In this document: in pieces, positions 1-8,757 of the stretch
Position numbering within the stretch: the stretch's first letter is position 1
Layout of the letters: each line of letters starts with the position of its first letter
DNA from: an uncultured Ruminococcus sp.
Lineage (GTDB): Bacteria > Bacillota > Clostridia > Oscillospirales > Ruminococcaceae
Direction of reading: 5' to 3'
Length of the DNA: 32,545 nucleotides
Assembly: GCA_900752785.1 (NCBI GenBank)
Contig: CAADWP010000009.1
Coordinates: 1-32,545, forward strand
Notes under the pieces: generated by a model
Told to the model about the DNA's origin: nothing
Databases searched by the model: none
Seen by the model: the letters and a program-made list of their open reading frames with translations, nothing else
Program-made: the position numbers and the translations under genes

Positions 1-374
1 TCGGAAGAACAATGCGTCTCGGCGCTAAGGGTATCAAGGTCAAGGTTTCAGGCAGACTTGCCGGCGCTGAGATCGCAAGAAGCGAAAGCTACCACGAGGG
101 TACTATCCCGCTTCAGACTATCCGTGCCGATATTGATTACGGTTTTGCCGAGGCAAATACAACCTACGGAAAGCTTGGCGTAAAGGTTTGGATCTACAAG
201 GGCGAAGTTCTCAAGGGAGATGCTGCTAAGGCTGCCGCTCAGAGAGAAAAGCTCGAGAAAAAGAACCAGCCCGCTAACGACAGACGCCGCCGTGACGACA
301 GACGTGACGGAAACAGACGCGGCAACGGCAGAAACTTCAACCGCGATGCAAAAAAAGAAGGAGGTAACCGATAA
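1..374 (+). CDS. rpsC: 30S ribosomal protein S3, C-terminal part (5' end outside window)
   Basis: S3 lines the mRNA entry channel of the 30S subunit. Only the C-terminal half is present: the frame is already open at base 3 and runs to TAA at 372-374. The block [20 protein letters not shown] and the following RADIDYG and [10 protein letters not shown] stretches are characteristic of the S3 C-terminal domain. It ends in an Arg/Asn/Asp-rich tail that is probably disordered and RNA-contacting. The ATG at 12 is internal, not the start. The stop codon overlaps the ATG of rplP by one base, so the two are probably translationally coupled. Confidence 0.97.
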   Translation, partial: GRTMRLGAKGIKVKVSGRLAGAEIARSESYHEGTIPLQTIRADIDYGFAEANTTYGKLGVKVWIYKGEVLKGDAAKAAAQREKLEKKNQPANDRRRRDDRRDGNRRGNGRNFNRDAKKEGGNR

Positions 375-796
375 TGCTGCTTCCAAAAAGAGTTAAGTAC
401 CGCAGAGTCCACAGAGGACGTCTGAAGGGTAAGGCATATAGAGGAAATAAGGTAACTTACGGTGATTTCGGTCTCCAGGCGCTCGAGCCTGCTTGGATCA
501 CCTCCAACCAGATCGAATCCGCCCGTATTGCCATGACTCGTTATATAAAGAGAGGCGGTCAGGTTTGGATCAAGATCTTCCCCGACAAGCCTGTCACAGA
601 AAAGCCTGCTGAAACACGAATGGGTTCAGGTAAAGGCTCACCGGAATACTGGGTAGCAGTTGTTAAGCCCGGCAGAGTTCTCTTCGAGATCAAGGGCGTT
701 CCGGAAGAAACCGCAAGAGAAGCTATGCGTCTTGCAATGCATAAGCTTCCTATCAAGTGTAAGTTTGTATGTAAGGAAGAAGGAGGGGAGCAGTAA
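374..796 (+). CDS. rplP: 50S ribosomal protein L16
   Basis: L16 (140 residues, normal family length) binds 23S rRNA near the A site and helps place tRNA. The N-terminus [16 protein letters not shown] and the internal block [18 protein letters not shown] are typical of the family. The start ATG at 374 overlaps the rpsC stop (TAATG). The same one-base overlap recurs at its 3' end with rpmC (794-798), so rpsC-rplP-rpmC form a continuous coupled set, as in most bacterial S10 operons. The GGAGG at 360-364 serves as its ribosome binding site. Confidence 0.98.
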   Translation: MLLPKRVKYRRVHRGRLKGKAYRGNKVTYGDFGLQALEPAWITSNQIESARIAMTRYIKRGGQVWIKIFPDKPVTEKPAETRMGSGKGSPEYWVAVVKPGRVLFEIKGVPEETAREAMRLAMHKLPIKCKFVCKEEGGEQ

Positions 797-996
797 TGAA
801 GGCATCTGAGATCAGAGAAATGTCCGTTGATGAGCTTAACGAGAAGCTCGGCAGCTTAAAGGAAGAACTTTTTGCTCTCCGCTTTCAGCTTGCTATAAAT
901 CAGCTCGATAATACAGCTCGTCTCAAGGCTGTAAAGAAGGATATTGCACGTATCAAGACTATTCTGCGTGAAGCAGAGCTTGCAGCGCAGCAGTAA
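796..996 (+). CDS. rpmC: 50S ribosomal protein L29
   Basis: A 66-residue L29, which sits at the peptide exit tunnel and forms part of the docking site for trigger factor and SRP. The sequence is an all-helical hairpin with the conserved segment [20 protein letters not shown] followed by a basic helix. The start ATG at 796 overlaps the rplP TAA, and AGGAGGGGAG just upstream provides the ribosome binding site. The position between rplP and rpsQ is the canonical one. Confidence 0.97.
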   Translation: MKASEIREMSVDELNEKLGSLKEELFALRFQLAINQLDNTARLKAVKKDIARIKTILREAELAAQQ

Positions 997-1015
997 GAAA
1001 GGGAGGATTTAGCTG

Positions 1016-1276
1016 ATGTCTACAGAGAGAAACCTTAGAAAAACAAGAGTAGGTAAGGTTGTAAGCGATAAGATGGATAAAACCGTCGTAGTTGCTATCG
1101 TTGATAACGTTAAACACCCGCTGTATAAGAAGATCATCAAGCGCACCGTAAAGCTCAAGGCTCACGATGAGAATAATGAGTGCAGAATCGGCGACCGCGT
1201 TGAGGTTATGGAAACACGTCCGCTTTCAAAGGATAAGAGATGGCGTGTCACAACTATTATTGAAAAGGCTAAGTAA
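1016..1276 (+). CDS. rpsQ: 30S ribosomal protein S17
   Basis: S17 is an OB-fold primary binding protein of 16S rRNA needed early in 30S assembly. The 86-residue product has the family signature [21 protein letters not shown] near the N-terminus and the [18 protein letters not shown] segment near the C-terminus. ATG at 1016 lies behind a GGGAGG site (1001-1006). It follows rpmC by 19 bases and precedes rplN by 38, with no promoter or terminator visible in either gap. Confidence 0.97.
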   Translation: MSTERNLRKTRVGKVVSDKMDKTVVVAIVDNVKHPLYKKIIKRTVKLKAHDENNECRIGDRVEVMETRPLSKDKRWRVTTIIEKAK

Positions 1277-1314
1277 TTTGATATAAGCTTTATGCTTGAA
1301 AGGAGGAACTCGCT

Positions 1315-1683
1315 GTGATACAGATGCAGACTTATCTTAAAGTCGCTGATAACACAGGCGCTAAGGAGCTTATGTGTATCAGAGTTCTGGGAGGTACGCG
1401 CCGCAGATATGCAAACATAGGCGACGTTGTGGTTGCTTCGGTTAAGAAAGCAACACCCGGAGGCGTTGTAAAGAAGGGCGATGTTGTAAAGGCAGTTATC
1501 GTTCGTTCGGCAAAGGGTCTCAGGAGAGAGGACGGAACTTATATCCGCTTCGACGAGAACGCTGCCGTAATCGTTAAGGAAGATAAAAACCCCAAGGGTA
1601 CCCGTATTTTCGGACCTGTTGCTAAGGAGCTCCGCGAAAAGGAATTTACTAAGATCCTTAGCCTCGCTCCCGAAGTTCTTTAA
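1315..1683 (+). CDS. rplN: 50S ribosomal protein L14
   Basis: L14 binds 23S rRNA at the subunit interface (bridge B8) and is the docking site for the RsfS silencing factor. The 122-residue length is exactly typical. The start is GTG at 1315, giving [19 protein letters not shown], which matches the usual L14 N-terminus (MIQ...LKVADN.GA). A strong AGGAGG site lies at 1301-1306. The C-terminus ends ILSLAPEVL, as expected. It is the fifth gene of the run in the usual order. Confidence 0.97.
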   Translation: MIQMQTYLKVADNTGAKELMCIRVLGGTRRRYANIGDVVVASVKKATPGGVVKKGDVVKAVIVRSAKGLRREDGTYIRFDENAAVIVKEDKNPKGTRIFGPVAKELREKEFTKILSLAPEVL

Positions 1684-1701
1684 TGGAGGTGTCATTCGAT
1701 T

Positions 1702-2043
1702 ATGAGTAAGGTTCATGTAAAAACCGGTGACACTGTTATCCTTCTCACCGGAAAATACGAGGATAAATACACCAGCAAGGGCGACAGAAAGACCGGTAAG
1801 GTTCTCGAAGTAAGCCCTAAGGAAGATAAGGTGATCGTTGAAGGCATCAACGTTATCACCAAGCACGTTAAACCTACAAGAATGGGCGAAAAGGGCGGCA
1901 TCGTCAGAACAGAGGCTCCCGTTTACGCTGCTAAGGTCCAGCTCGTTTGCCCTAAGTGTGGCAAGCCTACAAGAGTAGGACGCGTTTTTGAGGACGACAA
2001 AAAGCTCCGCGTTTGCAAAAAGTGCGGCAAGTCTTTTGAATAA
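1702..2043 (+). CDS. rplX: 50S ribosomal protein L24 with C-terminal zinc ribbon
   Basis: L24 is one of two assembly-initiator proteins of the 50S subunit. Residues 1-75 carry the KOW domain (KTGDTVILLTGKYEDK, then GKVLEVSPKEDKVIVEGIN). The C-terminus has a CPKC...CKKC pair (about residues 85-110), a four-cysteine zinc ribbon seen in many Gram-positive and thermophile L24 proteins but absent from E. coli L24. The length of 113 residues is normal for this type. ATG at 1702 follows a GGAGG site at 1684-1688. Confidence 0.97.
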   Translation: MSKVHVKTGDTVILLTGKYEDKYTSKGDRKTGKVLEVSPKEDKVIVEGINVITKHVKPTRMGEKGGIVRTEAPVYAAKVQLVCPKCGKPTRVGRVFEDDKKLRVCKKCGKSFE

Positions 2044-2060
2044 TGTAAAGGAGAACGACA

Positions 2061-2600
2061 ATGGCAAGATTAAAGGATTTTTATGTTAGCGACGTTGCTC
2101 CCGCACTGATGAAGAAATTCGGATATAAAAGCGTTATGCAGATTCCGAAGCTCGACAAGGTCGTTATCAATGTAGGTGCCGGCGAAGCTAAGGACAATTC
2201 AAAGGTTATCGACGCTATCATGACAGATCTGGCCGCTATCACAGGTCAGAAGCCTATCGTGTGCAGAGCCAAGAAATCTGTCGCTAACTTCAAGCTTCGT
2301 GAGGGTATGCCCATCGGCGTTAAGGTAACGCTGAGAGCTGAAAAAATGTATGAATTTGTGGATAAGCTTTTTAATGTTGCTTTCCCCAGAGTTCGTGATT
2401 TCAGAGGCATCAACGCAAATTCATTCGATGGTAAGGGCAACTATTCAACAGGTATCAAGGAACAGCTTATCTTCCCTGAGATCGAGTATGATAAGATCGA
2501 CAAGGTAAGAGGTATGGATATCAACTTCATCACAACAGCTAAAACTGATGAAGAGGCTAAAGAGCTCCTGACACTTCTGGGCGCTCCGTTCATCAAGTAA
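2061..2600 (+). CDS. rplE: 50S ribosomal protein L5
   Basis: L5 binds 5S rRNA and contacts P-site tRNA and the head of the 30S subunit. The 179-residue product matches family length and shows conserved blocks: [20 protein letters not shown] (5S contact face), [18 protein letters not shown], and [23 protein letters not shown] at 2061 is preceded by AAAGGAGAA (2047-2055). It sits between rplX and the zinc-type rpsN, the canonical spc operon order. Confidence 0.98.
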   Translation: MARLKDFYVSDVAPALMKKFGYKSVMQIPKLDKVVINVGAGEAKDNSKVIDAIMTDLAAITGQKPIVCRAKKSVANFKLREGMPIGVKVTLRAEKMYEFVDKLFNVAFPRVRDFRGINANSFDGKGNYSTGIKEQLIFPEIEYDKIDKVRGMDINFITTAKTDEEAKELLTLLGAPFIK

Positions 2601-2616
2601 TCGGGGAGGAATAATT

Positions 2617-2802
2617 ATGGCTAAGAAGGCAATGATCAACAAGCAGCAGAGAACTCCCAAGTATTCCACAAGAGCATACAACAGATGCAAGATTTGTGGC
2701 AGACCGCACGCATATCTCAGAAAGTTCGGCATCTGCCGTATCTGCTTCAGAGAGCTTGCTCACGACGGTCAGATTCCGGGTGTTAAAAAGGCAAGCTGGT
2801 AA
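2617..2802 (+). CDS. rpsN: 30S ribosomal protein S14, zinc-binding type (type Z)
   Basis: A 61-residue S14 of the short zinc-dependent form that sits in the 30S head. Two CxxC pairs, CKIC (about residues 24-27) and CRIC (about 40-43), flank [11 protein letters not shown] and would bind one zinc ion. The C-terminus PGVKKASW is diagnostic of the family. The zinc-free paralogue used in zinc limitation elsewhere in Firmicutes is longer and lacks these cysteines; it is not in this window. A GGGGAGGA site lies at 2603-2610. Confidence 0.98.
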   Translation: MAKKAMINKQQRTPKYSTRAYNRCKICGRPHAYLRKFGICRICFRELAHDGQIPGVKKASW

Positions 2803-2826
2803 AATACGAAAAGGAGGTCATTCGGC

Positions 2827-3225
2827 ATGCAAATCACTGATACAATAGCAGATCTTTTAACAAGAATTCGTAATGCGAATACTGCAAAGCACGCCACAGT
2901 TGACGTTCCCGCTTCAAGTGTTAAGAAGGCTATTACACAGATCCTCGTTGACGAGGGATATGTAAAAGGCTTCCAGCTCATTGAGGACGGTAAGCAGGGT
3001 GTTATCAGGATCACGCTTAAATACGGCGACAATAAGTCACCGGTTATTACAGGCTTAAGACGAGTTTCTAAGCCGGGTCTGCGTATCTATTCAAGCTGCG
3101 CTGATATGCCCAAGGTAAGAAAAGGCCTTGGAATCGCAATCGTTTCAACTTCAAAGGGAATCGTTACCGATAAGAAAGCAAGAGAGCTTAACGTCGGCGG
3201 CGAAATTCTCGCATACATCTGGTAA
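2827..3225 (+). CDS. rpsH: 30S ribosomal protein S8
   Basis: S8 binds the central domain of 16S rRNA. In E. coli it is also the translational repressor of the spc operon; whether that applies here is unknown. The 132-residue protein begins [18 protein letters not shown] and contains the conserved rRNA-contact C-terminal region with [14 protein letters not shown] and [12 protein letters not shown] at 2827 has the site AAGGAGGT at 2811-2818. No E. coli-like S8-binding leader helix was recognised upstream. Confidence 0.98.
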   Translation: MQITDTIADLLTRIRNANTAKHATVDVPASSVKKAITQILVDEGYVKGFQLIEDGKQGVIRITLKYGDNKSPVITGLRRVSKPGLRIYSSCADMPKVRKGLGIAIVSTSKGIVTDKKARELNVGGEILAYIW

Positions 3226-3239
3226 GGAGGGGCTGCATT

Positions 3240-3785
3240 ATGTCAAGAATCGGTAAAATGCCCATAACAGTTCCCGCAGGTGTAGAGATCAAGAATGACA
3301 ATAACTGCATCACAGTTAAGGGACCTAAGGGCGAGCTTACAAAACAGTTCAGCACAGAACTCGGCATTGAGATCGCCGAGGGTGTTATCACTGTTACAAG
3401 ACCAAGCGACGACAAGAAGCATCGTTCACTCCATGGTCTTACAAGAACACTTATCGCAAATATGGTCGAGGGTGTTACAAACGGCTATTCAAAGACTCTC
3501 GAGATCGAGGGCGTCGGCTACCGTGCCGCTAAGACAGGAAACAAGGTAAATATTAACCTTGGCTTCTCACATCCTGTTGTAATTGAGGAAACAGATATTA
3601 TAAAGCTTGATGTTCCTCAGCCGAACAGAATCGTGGTAAGCGGTATCGACAAGCAGGCTGTAGGTCAGTTTGCAGCAGAAATTCGTGAAAAGCGTCCTCC
3701 CGAGCCGTATAAGGGCAAGGGTATCAGATACGCCGGCGAGCATATCATCCGCAAGGAAGGTAAGGCCGGTAAGGGCAAGAAGTAA
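3240..3785 (+). CDS. rplF: 50S ribosomal protein L6
   Basis: L6 is located near the sarcin-ricin loop and the factor-binding site. The 181 residues comprise two tandem copies of the L6 fold (about 1-82 and 83-171). The start MSRIGKMPITVPAGVEI and the C-terminal block PYKGKGIRYAGEHIIRKEGK are strong family signatures. The very C-terminus is lysine-rich (GKAGKGKK). The ATG at 3240 lies 14 bases past the rpsH stop with AAGGAGGGG between. Confidence 0.98.
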   Translation: MSRIGKMPITVPAGVEIKNDNNCITVKGPKGELTKQFSTELGIEIAEGVITVTRPSDDKKHRSLHGLTRTLIANMVEGVTNGYSKTLEIEGVGYRAAKTGNKVNINLGFSHPVVIEETDIIKLDVPQPNRIVVSGIDKQAVGQFAAEIREKRPPEPYKGKGIRYAGEHIIRKEGKAGKGKK

Positions 3786-3804
3786 TTAGAAGGAGCAGAT
3801 TGCT

Positions 3805-4164
3805 ATGATTAAGAAATTTGACAGCAATAAGGCAAGATTAAAGAGACACCGCAGAGTACGCGCAAAGATCTCCGGTACTCCCGAGCGTCCCCGTCTGAAT
3901 GTGTTCCGTTCCGCAAAGCATATCTATGCTCAGATCATCGACGATGTGAACCGCGTTACTCTTGCCAGCGCATCCAGCATGGATAAGGGCTTCGAAGGCA
4001 GCGGCGGCAATGTTGAAGGCGCACGCAAAGTCGGCGAGATGATCGCTAAGAATGCTGCGGACAAGGGCATAAGCGAAGTTGTTTTCGACAGAGGCGGCTA
4101 CCTCTACCATGGTAGAGTTAAGGAACTCGCTGAAGGTGCCCGTGAAAACGGATTAAAGTTCTAA
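3805..4164 (+). CDS. rplR: 50S ribosomal protein L18
   Basis: L18 forms the 5S rRNA-protein particle with L5. The 119-residue product has the basic N-terminus ([20 protein letters not shown]), the [17 protein letters not shown] core strand and the C-terminal segment [20 protein letters not shown], all family hallmarks. ATG at 3805 follows AGAAGGAGC at 3788-3796. It is the regular neighbour of rplF and rpsE. Confidence 0.98.
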   Translation: MIKKFDSNKARLKRHRRVRAKISGTPERPRLNVFRSAKHIYAQIIDDVNRVTLASASSMDKGFEGSGGNVEGARKVGEMIAKNAADKGISEVVFDRGGYLYHGRVKELAEGARENGLKF

Positions 4165-4179
4165 GAGGGAGGTAAAACA

Positions 4180-4680
4180 ATGGCTAATATTGAAACACAG
4201 GCTCCTGAATTTGCAGAAAAGGTTGTCGCTATTAACCGCGTTTCCAAAACCGTTAAGGGCGGCCGTATCATGAAGTTTTCCGCACTCGTCGTAGTCGGCG
4301 ACGGAAACGGCACAGTCGGCTTCGGTCTCGGTAAATCCGGAGAAGTTCCGGACGCTATCCGCAAGGGTATCGAGGACGCAAAGAAGAACCTTAAAAAAGT
4401 CGCTCTCAAGGGAACTACTATCCCTCATGAGATCGTTGGCGAATTCGGCGCAGGCAGAGTGCTTATGAAGCCTGCCGCACCCGGTACCGGCGTTATCGCA
4501 GGCGGTCCTGTCCGTGCAGTTATCGAGGTCGCAGGCATCAAGGACATCAGAACAAAGTCGCTTCGTTCAAATAATCCCTGCAACGTCGTAAGAGCAACGA
4601 TCAACGGTCTTACAAACTGCGTATCCGCTAAGGAGGTCGCAGCTAAGAGAGGTAAGTCCGTTAAGGAAATTTTAGGTTAA
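4180..4680 (+). CDS. rpsE: 30S ribosomal protein S5
   Basis: S5 lies at the mRNA entry and contributes to decoding fidelity and mRNA unwinding. The 166 residues contain the dsRBD-like N-terminal domain ([20 protein letters not shown], then [20 protein letters not shown]) and the C-terminal domain with [20 protein letters not shown] and [11 protein letters not shown]. The length is typical. ATG at 4180 is preceded by GAGGGAGGT at 4166-4174. Confidence 0.98.
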   Translation: MANIETQAPEFAEKVVAINRVSKTVKGGRIMKFSALVVVGDGNGTVGFGLGKSGEVPDAIRKGIEDAKKNLKKVALKGTTIPHEIVGEFGAGRVLMKPAAPGTGVIAGGPVRAVIEVAGIKDIRTKSLRSNNPCNVVRATINGLTNCVSAKEVAAKRGKSVKEILG

Positions 4681-4694
4681 GGAGGCAGTAAGAA

Positions 4695-4871
4695 ATGGCA
4701 AAGAACATAAAGCTCGTTAAGAGCCTCATCGGAAGAAAAAAGGACCAGATCGCTACTGCTCAGTCACTTGGCCTCAAGAAGATCGGCGATGTAACTACAC
4801 AGCCCGATAATGAGCAGACAAAGGGCAAGATTAATAAAATTTCACACCTCGTCGAGGTTACAGAAGCGTAA
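4695..4871 (+). CDS. rpmD: 50S ribosomal protein L30
   Basis: A short 58-residue gene between rpsE and rplO, read from ATG at 4695 to TAA at 4869-4871. The translation begins [20 protein letters not shown] and continues [20 protein letters not shown], matching the L30 family (SLIGR..dQ..T...LGL.ki). Length and operon position are both as expected. A ribosome binding site GGAGG is at 4681-4685. L30 is a globular protein of the large subunit near 5S rRNA. It is absent from some bacteria, so its presence is mildly informative. Confidence 0.97.
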   Translation: MAKNIKLVKSLIGRKKDQIATAQSLGLKKIGDVTTQPDNEQTKGKINKISHLVEVTEA

Positions 4872-4891
4872 GCAAGGAGGTGCAATACAAA

Positions 4892-5332
4892 ATGAAAATT
4901 CATGAATTAACTCCCGCACCCGATTCCAATAAGGCTGTTAAGCGTATAGGCAGAGGTCACGGCTCGGGAAACGGAAAAACTGCCGGCAAGGGTCATAAAG
5001 GACAGAACGCACGTTCGGGCGGCGGTGTAAGAATAGGCTTTGAGGGCGGACAGATGCCTTTGGCAAGACGTATCCCCAAGAGAGGCTTCAACAATATTTT
5101 CGCTACTAAGTATGCTATCGTTAATGTTGCAGATCTCAATAAGTTTAAAGATGACACTGTAGTTGATACAGAGCTTCTCGTAGCTTCAGGTCTTGTCAAG
5201 AAAATAAATGACGGCGTAAAAATACTCGGCAACGGAGAGCTTACTGCTAAATTAACTGTAAAGGCTGCAAAATTCTCACAGAGCGCTATCGAAAAAATCG
5301 AAAAGGCTGGCGGGAAGGCAGAGGTGATGTAA
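4892..5332 (+). CDS. rplO: 50S ribosomal protein L15
   Basis: L15 is a late-assembly 50S protein with a long glycine/arginine-rich extension that penetrates 23S rRNA (here [20 protein letters not shown], about residues 20-39). I place the start at ATG 4892, giving [15 protein letters not shown] and 146 residues. An in-frame GTG at 4880 would add four residues but lies inside the ribosome binding site AAGGAGG (4874-4880) and is not credible. The stop is two bases before the GTG of secY, the usual close rplO-secY arrangement. Confidence 0.97.
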   Translation: MKIHELTPAPDSNKAVKRIGRGHGSGNGKTAGKGHKGQNARSGGGVRIGFEGGQMPLARRIPKRGFNNIFATKYAIVNVADLNKFKDDTVVDTELLVASGLVKKINDGVKILGNGELTAKLTVKAAKFSQSAIEKIEKAGGKAEVM

Positions 5333-5334
5333 TT

Positions 5335-6663
5335 GTGTTTCAGACCCTGAAAAAGGCTTGGGGCGTTCCGGAAATCCGTAAAAAGCTCCTCTACACATTA
5401 CTCATGATCCTTATTTTCAGATTCGGATGCTTCGTAACTGTGCCGTTCCTGGATTCCGATGTTGTCGGAAACTGGATGGATACGCATGCTACGGACGGAA
5501 ACTTCCTTGAATATCTGAATATCCTTACAGGCGGCGCTTTCTCACAGGCAACTCTTTTCTCGCTTTCGATCACTCCGTTCATCAACGCTTCGATCATTAT
5601 GCAGCTGTTGACATATGCTCTGCCGCCGCTTGAAAGAATGCGCGACGAGGGTGAAGAAGGACGTAAAAAGATCGAAAAGATCACCGCTTTTGTTTCAATG
5701 GCGTTGGCGTTCTTCATGGCTTATGCTTATTATGTAACGCTTACCCGTATGACCGACGAAAAGGGCAACCATGCCGTTCTTTATATGGCTAAGGATTGGA
5801 AGCAGTATTTCTCTGCTGCCGTAATTATCCTTTGCTTTGTTGCGGGAACTTCTATCGTTGTATGGATGGGAAACCGAATCAGCGATAAGGGTATCGGAAA
5901 CGGTATCTCTATAATCCTCTTTGCAGGTATTGCGGCAAGATTTCCTACCGATGTAGGTCTTCTTGTAGAACTTACCAAGCAGACTCCGGAAAAATATCTT
6001 TTCGTTTCCATTGCATATTTACTTTTCATTGTTTTCGAGATTGGATTTATCGTTTTCATGAACGAAGCGGAAAGACGTATTCCTATTCAGTACGCAAAGC
6101 GCGTTGTAGGCAGAAAGCAGTACGGTGGTCAGAAATCACATATTCCGATCAAAATTTGCATGAGCGGCGTTATGCCTATCATCTTTGCAATGTCGTTTAT
6201 GGCGCTTCCTCAGACTATCCAGATGTTTGCAGGAGAGCCTACAAAAAGTTCCGGCTTCTACTATCATTTCATGAAGTTCTTCAACAGAACAAGCTGGACT
6301 TACGCAATACTCTATTTCATTCTTATAATTGCGTTTAATTATTTCTATGTTTCGATCCAGTACAATCCGGTTGAGATCGCAAACAATCTTCGTCAGAGCA
6401 ACGGCGGAATTCCCGGTATCAGACCCGGTAAGCCTACTTCCGATTACATCCATAAAGTGCTTTCAAAGATCACTCTCGTCGGCGCTTTCTTCTTAGGTAT
6501 TATCGCTGTTATACCGATATTTATTGCAATGGCGGACAACAGTCTTGTTTCGCTTTCAATGGGCGGTACGACAATACTGATCTCGGTAAGTGTTGCTCTT
6601 GAAACGACAAGAACACTTGAATCACATCTTATGATGCGTCATCATAAGGGCTTCTTAAGTTAA
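5335..6663 (+). CDS. secY: Preprotein translocase subunit SecY
   Basis: SecY is the central pore of the Sec translocon, handling secretion and membrane insertion with SecE and SecA. The 442 residues contain about ten hydrophobic helices. The family block SITPFINASIIMQLL, the loop motif RPGKPTSDYI before helix 9, and the C-terminal LESHLMMRHHKGFL are recognisable. The start is GTG at 5335, only two bases after rplO, with the site GAGGTG at the end of rplO. Placement in the spc operon links export capacity to ribosome synthesis. Confidence 0.97.
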   Translation: MFQTLKKAWGVPEIRKKLLYTLLMILIFRFGCFVTVPFLDSDVVGNWMDTHATDGNFLEYLNILTGGAFSQATLFSLSITPFINASIIMQLLTYALPPLERMRDEGEEGRKKIEKITAFVSMALAFFMAYAYYVTLTRMTDEKGNHAVLYMAKDWKQYFSAAVIILCFVAGTSIVVWMGNRISDKGIGNGISIILFAGIAARFPTDVGLLVELTKQTPEKYLFVSIAYLLFIVFEIGFIVFMNEAERRIPIQYAKRVVGRKQYGGQKSHIPIKICMSGVMPIIFAMSFMALPQTIQMFAGEPTKSSGFYYHFMKFFNRTSWTYAILYFILIIAFNYFYVSIQYNPVEIANNLRQSNGGIPGIRPGKPTSDYIHKVLSKITLVGAFFLGIIAVIPIFIAMADNSLVSLSMGGTTILISVSVALETTRTLESHLMMRHHKGFLS

Positions 6664-6679
6664 AAGGAGGATCTGTTCT

Positions 6680-7318
6680 ATGAATCTTATCTTTTTGGGC
6701 GCTCCCGGCGCCGGAAAGGGAACTCAGGCAGAGGTAGTTTCCGAGGCTCTGAATATTCCCCAGATCTCAACAGGCAATATTCTTCGTGAAGCCGCTAAAA
6801 ACGGTACGGAGTACGGGCTTAAAGCCAAGGCTGCAATGGATGCGGGCGCACTCGTTTCCGATGAGATCGTTATCGGTATCCTCAAGGAAAGAATCGCTCA
6901 GGACGATTGTCAAAACGGCTTTATTCTTGACGGCTTTCCGAGAACAGTTCCGCAGGCGGAAGCGCTTGACGCTATGAATATCAAGATCGACAAGGTAATC
7001 GAAATTAATGTAGCCGATGAAACTATCAAGCAGAGAGTTTCGGGCAGACGTGTCTGCGAAGGCTGCGGAGCTTCTTACCATGTTGACTACAAGCCTTCAA
7101 AAACAGAGGGCGTTTGCGATAAGTGCGGTGCAAAGACTGTTATCCGCAAGGACGATCAGCCTGAGGTCGTGCTCGAAAGACTCGCAACATATCATGAAAA
7201 AACAGCTCCTCTCAAGGACTATTACGAAAAACAGGGAAAGCTTGTTACCGTAGAGGGTCAGGAAGAGGTTGCCGATACTTCAAAGCTTACTCTCGCAGCA
7301 GTAGGAGCAGAGAAGTAA
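6680..7318 (+). CDS. adk: Adenylate kinase, zinc-lid type
   Basis: Catalyses the reversible reaction AMP + ATP to 2 ADP in the cytoplasm. The P-loop GAPGAGKGT is at residues 7-15, the AMP-binding segment QISTGN at 28-33 and DGFPRT at 84-89. The long-form LID domain (about 121-160) carries four cysteines (C126, C129, C146, C149) that form a structural zinc site, a Gram-positive feature replaced by a hydrogen-bond network in E. coli. The 212-residue length is normal. The stop overlaps the map start codon (TAATG), indicating coupling. Confidence 0.98.
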   Translation: MNLIFLGAPGAGKGTQAEVVSEALNIPQISTGNILREAAKNGTEYGLKAKAAMDAGALVSDEIVIGILKERIAQDDCQNGFILDGFPRTVPQAEALDAMNIKIDKVIEINVADETIKQRVSGRRVCEGCGASYHVDYKPSKTEGVCDKCGAKTVIRKDDQPEVVLERLATYHEKTAPLKDYYEKQGKLVTVEGQEEVADTSKLTLAAVGAEK

Positions 7319-8070
7319 TGAGTATTACTATCAAATCAAAGTCCGAGTTGGCCATAATGCGTGAAGCCGGTAAAATCACCGGCGGCGCAATATGGTATGC
7401 GGGCGAAAGATTAAAGCCGGGTATGACGACGCGCGACATTGATAAGCTCATTGAGGAGTTTATTGTCAGGCATAATGCCAAGCCCGGATTTAAAGGCTAC
7501 GGAGGGTTTCCCGGTAACGCTTGTATTTCAATAAACGACGAGGTTATCCATGGAATTCCCAAAGCAAGCCGCCGATTGGAAGAAGGCGATATAGTAAGCC
7601 TCGATGTCGGAGCCTGCTACAAAGGCTTTAACGGAGACAGCTGCTGGACCTTTCCGGTCGGAAAAATTTCTGATGAGGCTAAAGCATTGCTTGAGGTTAC
7701 GGAGCAGAGCCTTTATGAAGGAATTGCTCAGGCTCAGGTCGGCGCAAGGATCGGAGATATTTCTCATGCTGTAGAAGAGTATTGCGCTTCACGCGGCTAC
7801 GGAATCGTAAGAAATTACTGCGGCCACGGTATCGGCAGAGAGCTTCATGAATCGCCGGAGATCCCGAACTGGGGAAAGCCGGGTCATGGACCAAGGCTTG
7901 TTTCCGGTATGACTATCTGCATCGAGCCTATGATAAACGTCAAAGGCGACGATGTGAAGGTTCTGAAGGACGGCTGGACTGTTGTTACAAAGAATCATTC
8001 TTTGTCAGCTCATTTTGAGCATACTGTCGCAATAACTCCTGACGGTCCCGTCATTATGACAAAGCCCTGA
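7318..8070 (+). CDS. map: Type I methionine aminopeptidase
   Basis: Removes the initiator methionine from nascent proteins after deformylation. The 250-residue protein has the complete pita-bread metal site: D96 and D107 (SLDVGACYKGFNGDSCW), H170 (CGHGIGRELHE), E203 (CIEPM) and E234 (AHFEHT), plus H79 in the substrate pocket. It lacks the N-terminal zinc-finger extension of type Ib enzymes. The start ATG overlaps the adk stop. It acts with Def and Fmt, which are encoded further along in this same window. Confidence 0.98.
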   Translation: MSITIKSKSELAIMREAGKITGGAIWYAGERLKPGMTTRDIDKLIEEFIVRHNAKPGFKGYGGFPGNACISINDEVIHGIPKASRRLEEGDIVSLDVGACYKGFNGDSCWTFPVGKISDEAKALLEVTEQSLYEGIAQAQVGARIGDISHAVEEYCASRGYGIVRNYCGHGIGRELHESPEIPNWGKPGHGPRLVSGMTICIEPMINVKGDDVKVLKDGWTVVTKNHSLSAHFEHTVAITPDGPVIMTKP

Positions 8071-8084
8071 CGGAGGTCGGTATT

Positions 8085-8327
8085 GTGAAGCTACAGAAAG
8101 GCTCGGTCGTTATGGCTTCTGCCGGCAGAGACCGCGGAGGATTATTTGCGGTAACTGATGTGCAGGAGGGATATTGCTGTATCGCGGACGGGAAAAGCCG
8201 AAAGCTTTTATCCCCGAAACGAAAAAATATAAAGCATATCCGAATGACGAACAGTATGATTGATCTAAACGAAATAACTGATAAAAAACTCAGAACAATC
8301 CTCCGCGAATACTGCGGGGCTGAGTAA
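8085..8327 (+). CDS. KOW-domain RNA-binding protein (YbzG-like, L14e/L6e/L27e family)
   Basis: An 80-residue protein between map and infA, the same position as the small KOW protein YbzG in Bacillus. The N-terminal half ([19 protein letters not shown], with [17 protein letters not shown] following) fits a KOW/SH3-like barrel with a basic RNA-binding face; the rest is a short helical tail. It starts at GTG 8085 with GGAGG at 8072-8076. The precise role is unknown. Homologues are annotated as RNA-binding or L14E-like, and the operon position suggests a ribosome or translation-initiation link (inference). Confidence 0.85.
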   Translation: MKLQKGSVVMASAGRDRGGLFAVTDVQEGYCCIADGKSRKLLSPKRKNIKHIRMTNSMIDLNEITDKKLRTILREYCGAE

Positions 8328-8340
8328 GGGAGGTTATAAG

Positions 8341-8559
8341 GTGTCCAAGGAAGATGTAATCGAGGTAGAGGGCGTTGTAACAGACGCGCTGCCAAACGCA
8401 ATGTTTAAGGTTCAGCTTGAAAACGGTCACGAGGTTCTTTCTCATGTATCCGGCAAGCTCAGAATGAATTATATCAGAATAGTGCCCGGTGATAAGGTAA
8501 AGCTCGAAATGTCACCCTACGACCTGTCAAAAGGCCGTATCACATGGCGCGTTAAATAA
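8341..8559 (+). CDS. infA: Translation initiation factor IF-1
   Basis: IF-1 occupies the 30S A site during initiation and stabilises IF-2 and IF-3. The 72-residue OB-fold protein contains the family blocks [33 protein letters not shown] and [10 protein letters not shown]. The start is GTG at 8341 behind GGGAGG (8328-8333). It lies directly upstream of rpmJ, as in most Firmicutes. The partner factor IF-2 begins at the far end of this window. Confidence 0.98.
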   Translation: MSKEDVIEVEGVVTDALPNAMFKVQLENGHEVLSHVSGKLRMNYIRIVPGDKVKLEMSPYDLSKGRITWRVK

Positions 8560-8566
8560 GTATACA

Positions 8567-8584
8567 GGGCAAGCAGACTTGTCC
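8567..8584 (+). other. Small RNA hairpin between infA and rpmJ
   Basis: GGGCAAG and CTTGTCC (one G-U pair) enclose a CAGA loop, forming a 7-bp stem in the 51-base infA-rpmJ gap. No T-run follows, so it is not an intrinsic terminator. It could stabilise or help process the long mRNA. The stem is short enough to be chance. Confidence 0.35.
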
Positions 8585-8610
8585 GTTATCCGCTAAAGGA
8601 GGTATTTTCA

Positions 8611-8724
8611 ATGAAAGTCAGACCTTCAGTAAAACCTATTTGCGAAAAATGCAAGGTTATCAAACGTAAGGGCAGAATCATGGTAATCTGCGAAAACCCA
8701 AAGCATAAGCAGCGTCAGGGTTGA
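8611..8724 (+). CDS. rpmJ: 50S ribosomal protein L36, zinc type
   Basis: A 37-residue gene from ATG 8611 to TGA 8722-8724. The translation [20 protein letters not shown] is unmistakable L36, and the ending [12 protein letters not shown] supplies the rest of the zinc knuckle (C11, C14, C27, H32). This is the zinc-binding (C+) form. L36 is a small 23S rRNA-organising protein of the 50S subunit. The ribosome binding site is AAAGGAGG at 8596-8603. The order infA-rpmJ-rpsM is canonical. Confidence 0.98.
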   Translation: MKVRPSVKPICEKCKVIKRKGRIMVICENPKHKQRQG

Positions 8725-8757
8725 TATCCGACGCATTAATGGAGGTGCAAATAAAAT

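Noticed and set aside
1162..2067. 301-codon minus-strand open frame opposite rplN and rplX
   Set aside because: Lies entirely antisense to certain ribosomal protein genes, its translation shows no family resemblance, and it has no ribosome binding site. It is a product of codon bias on the real strand.
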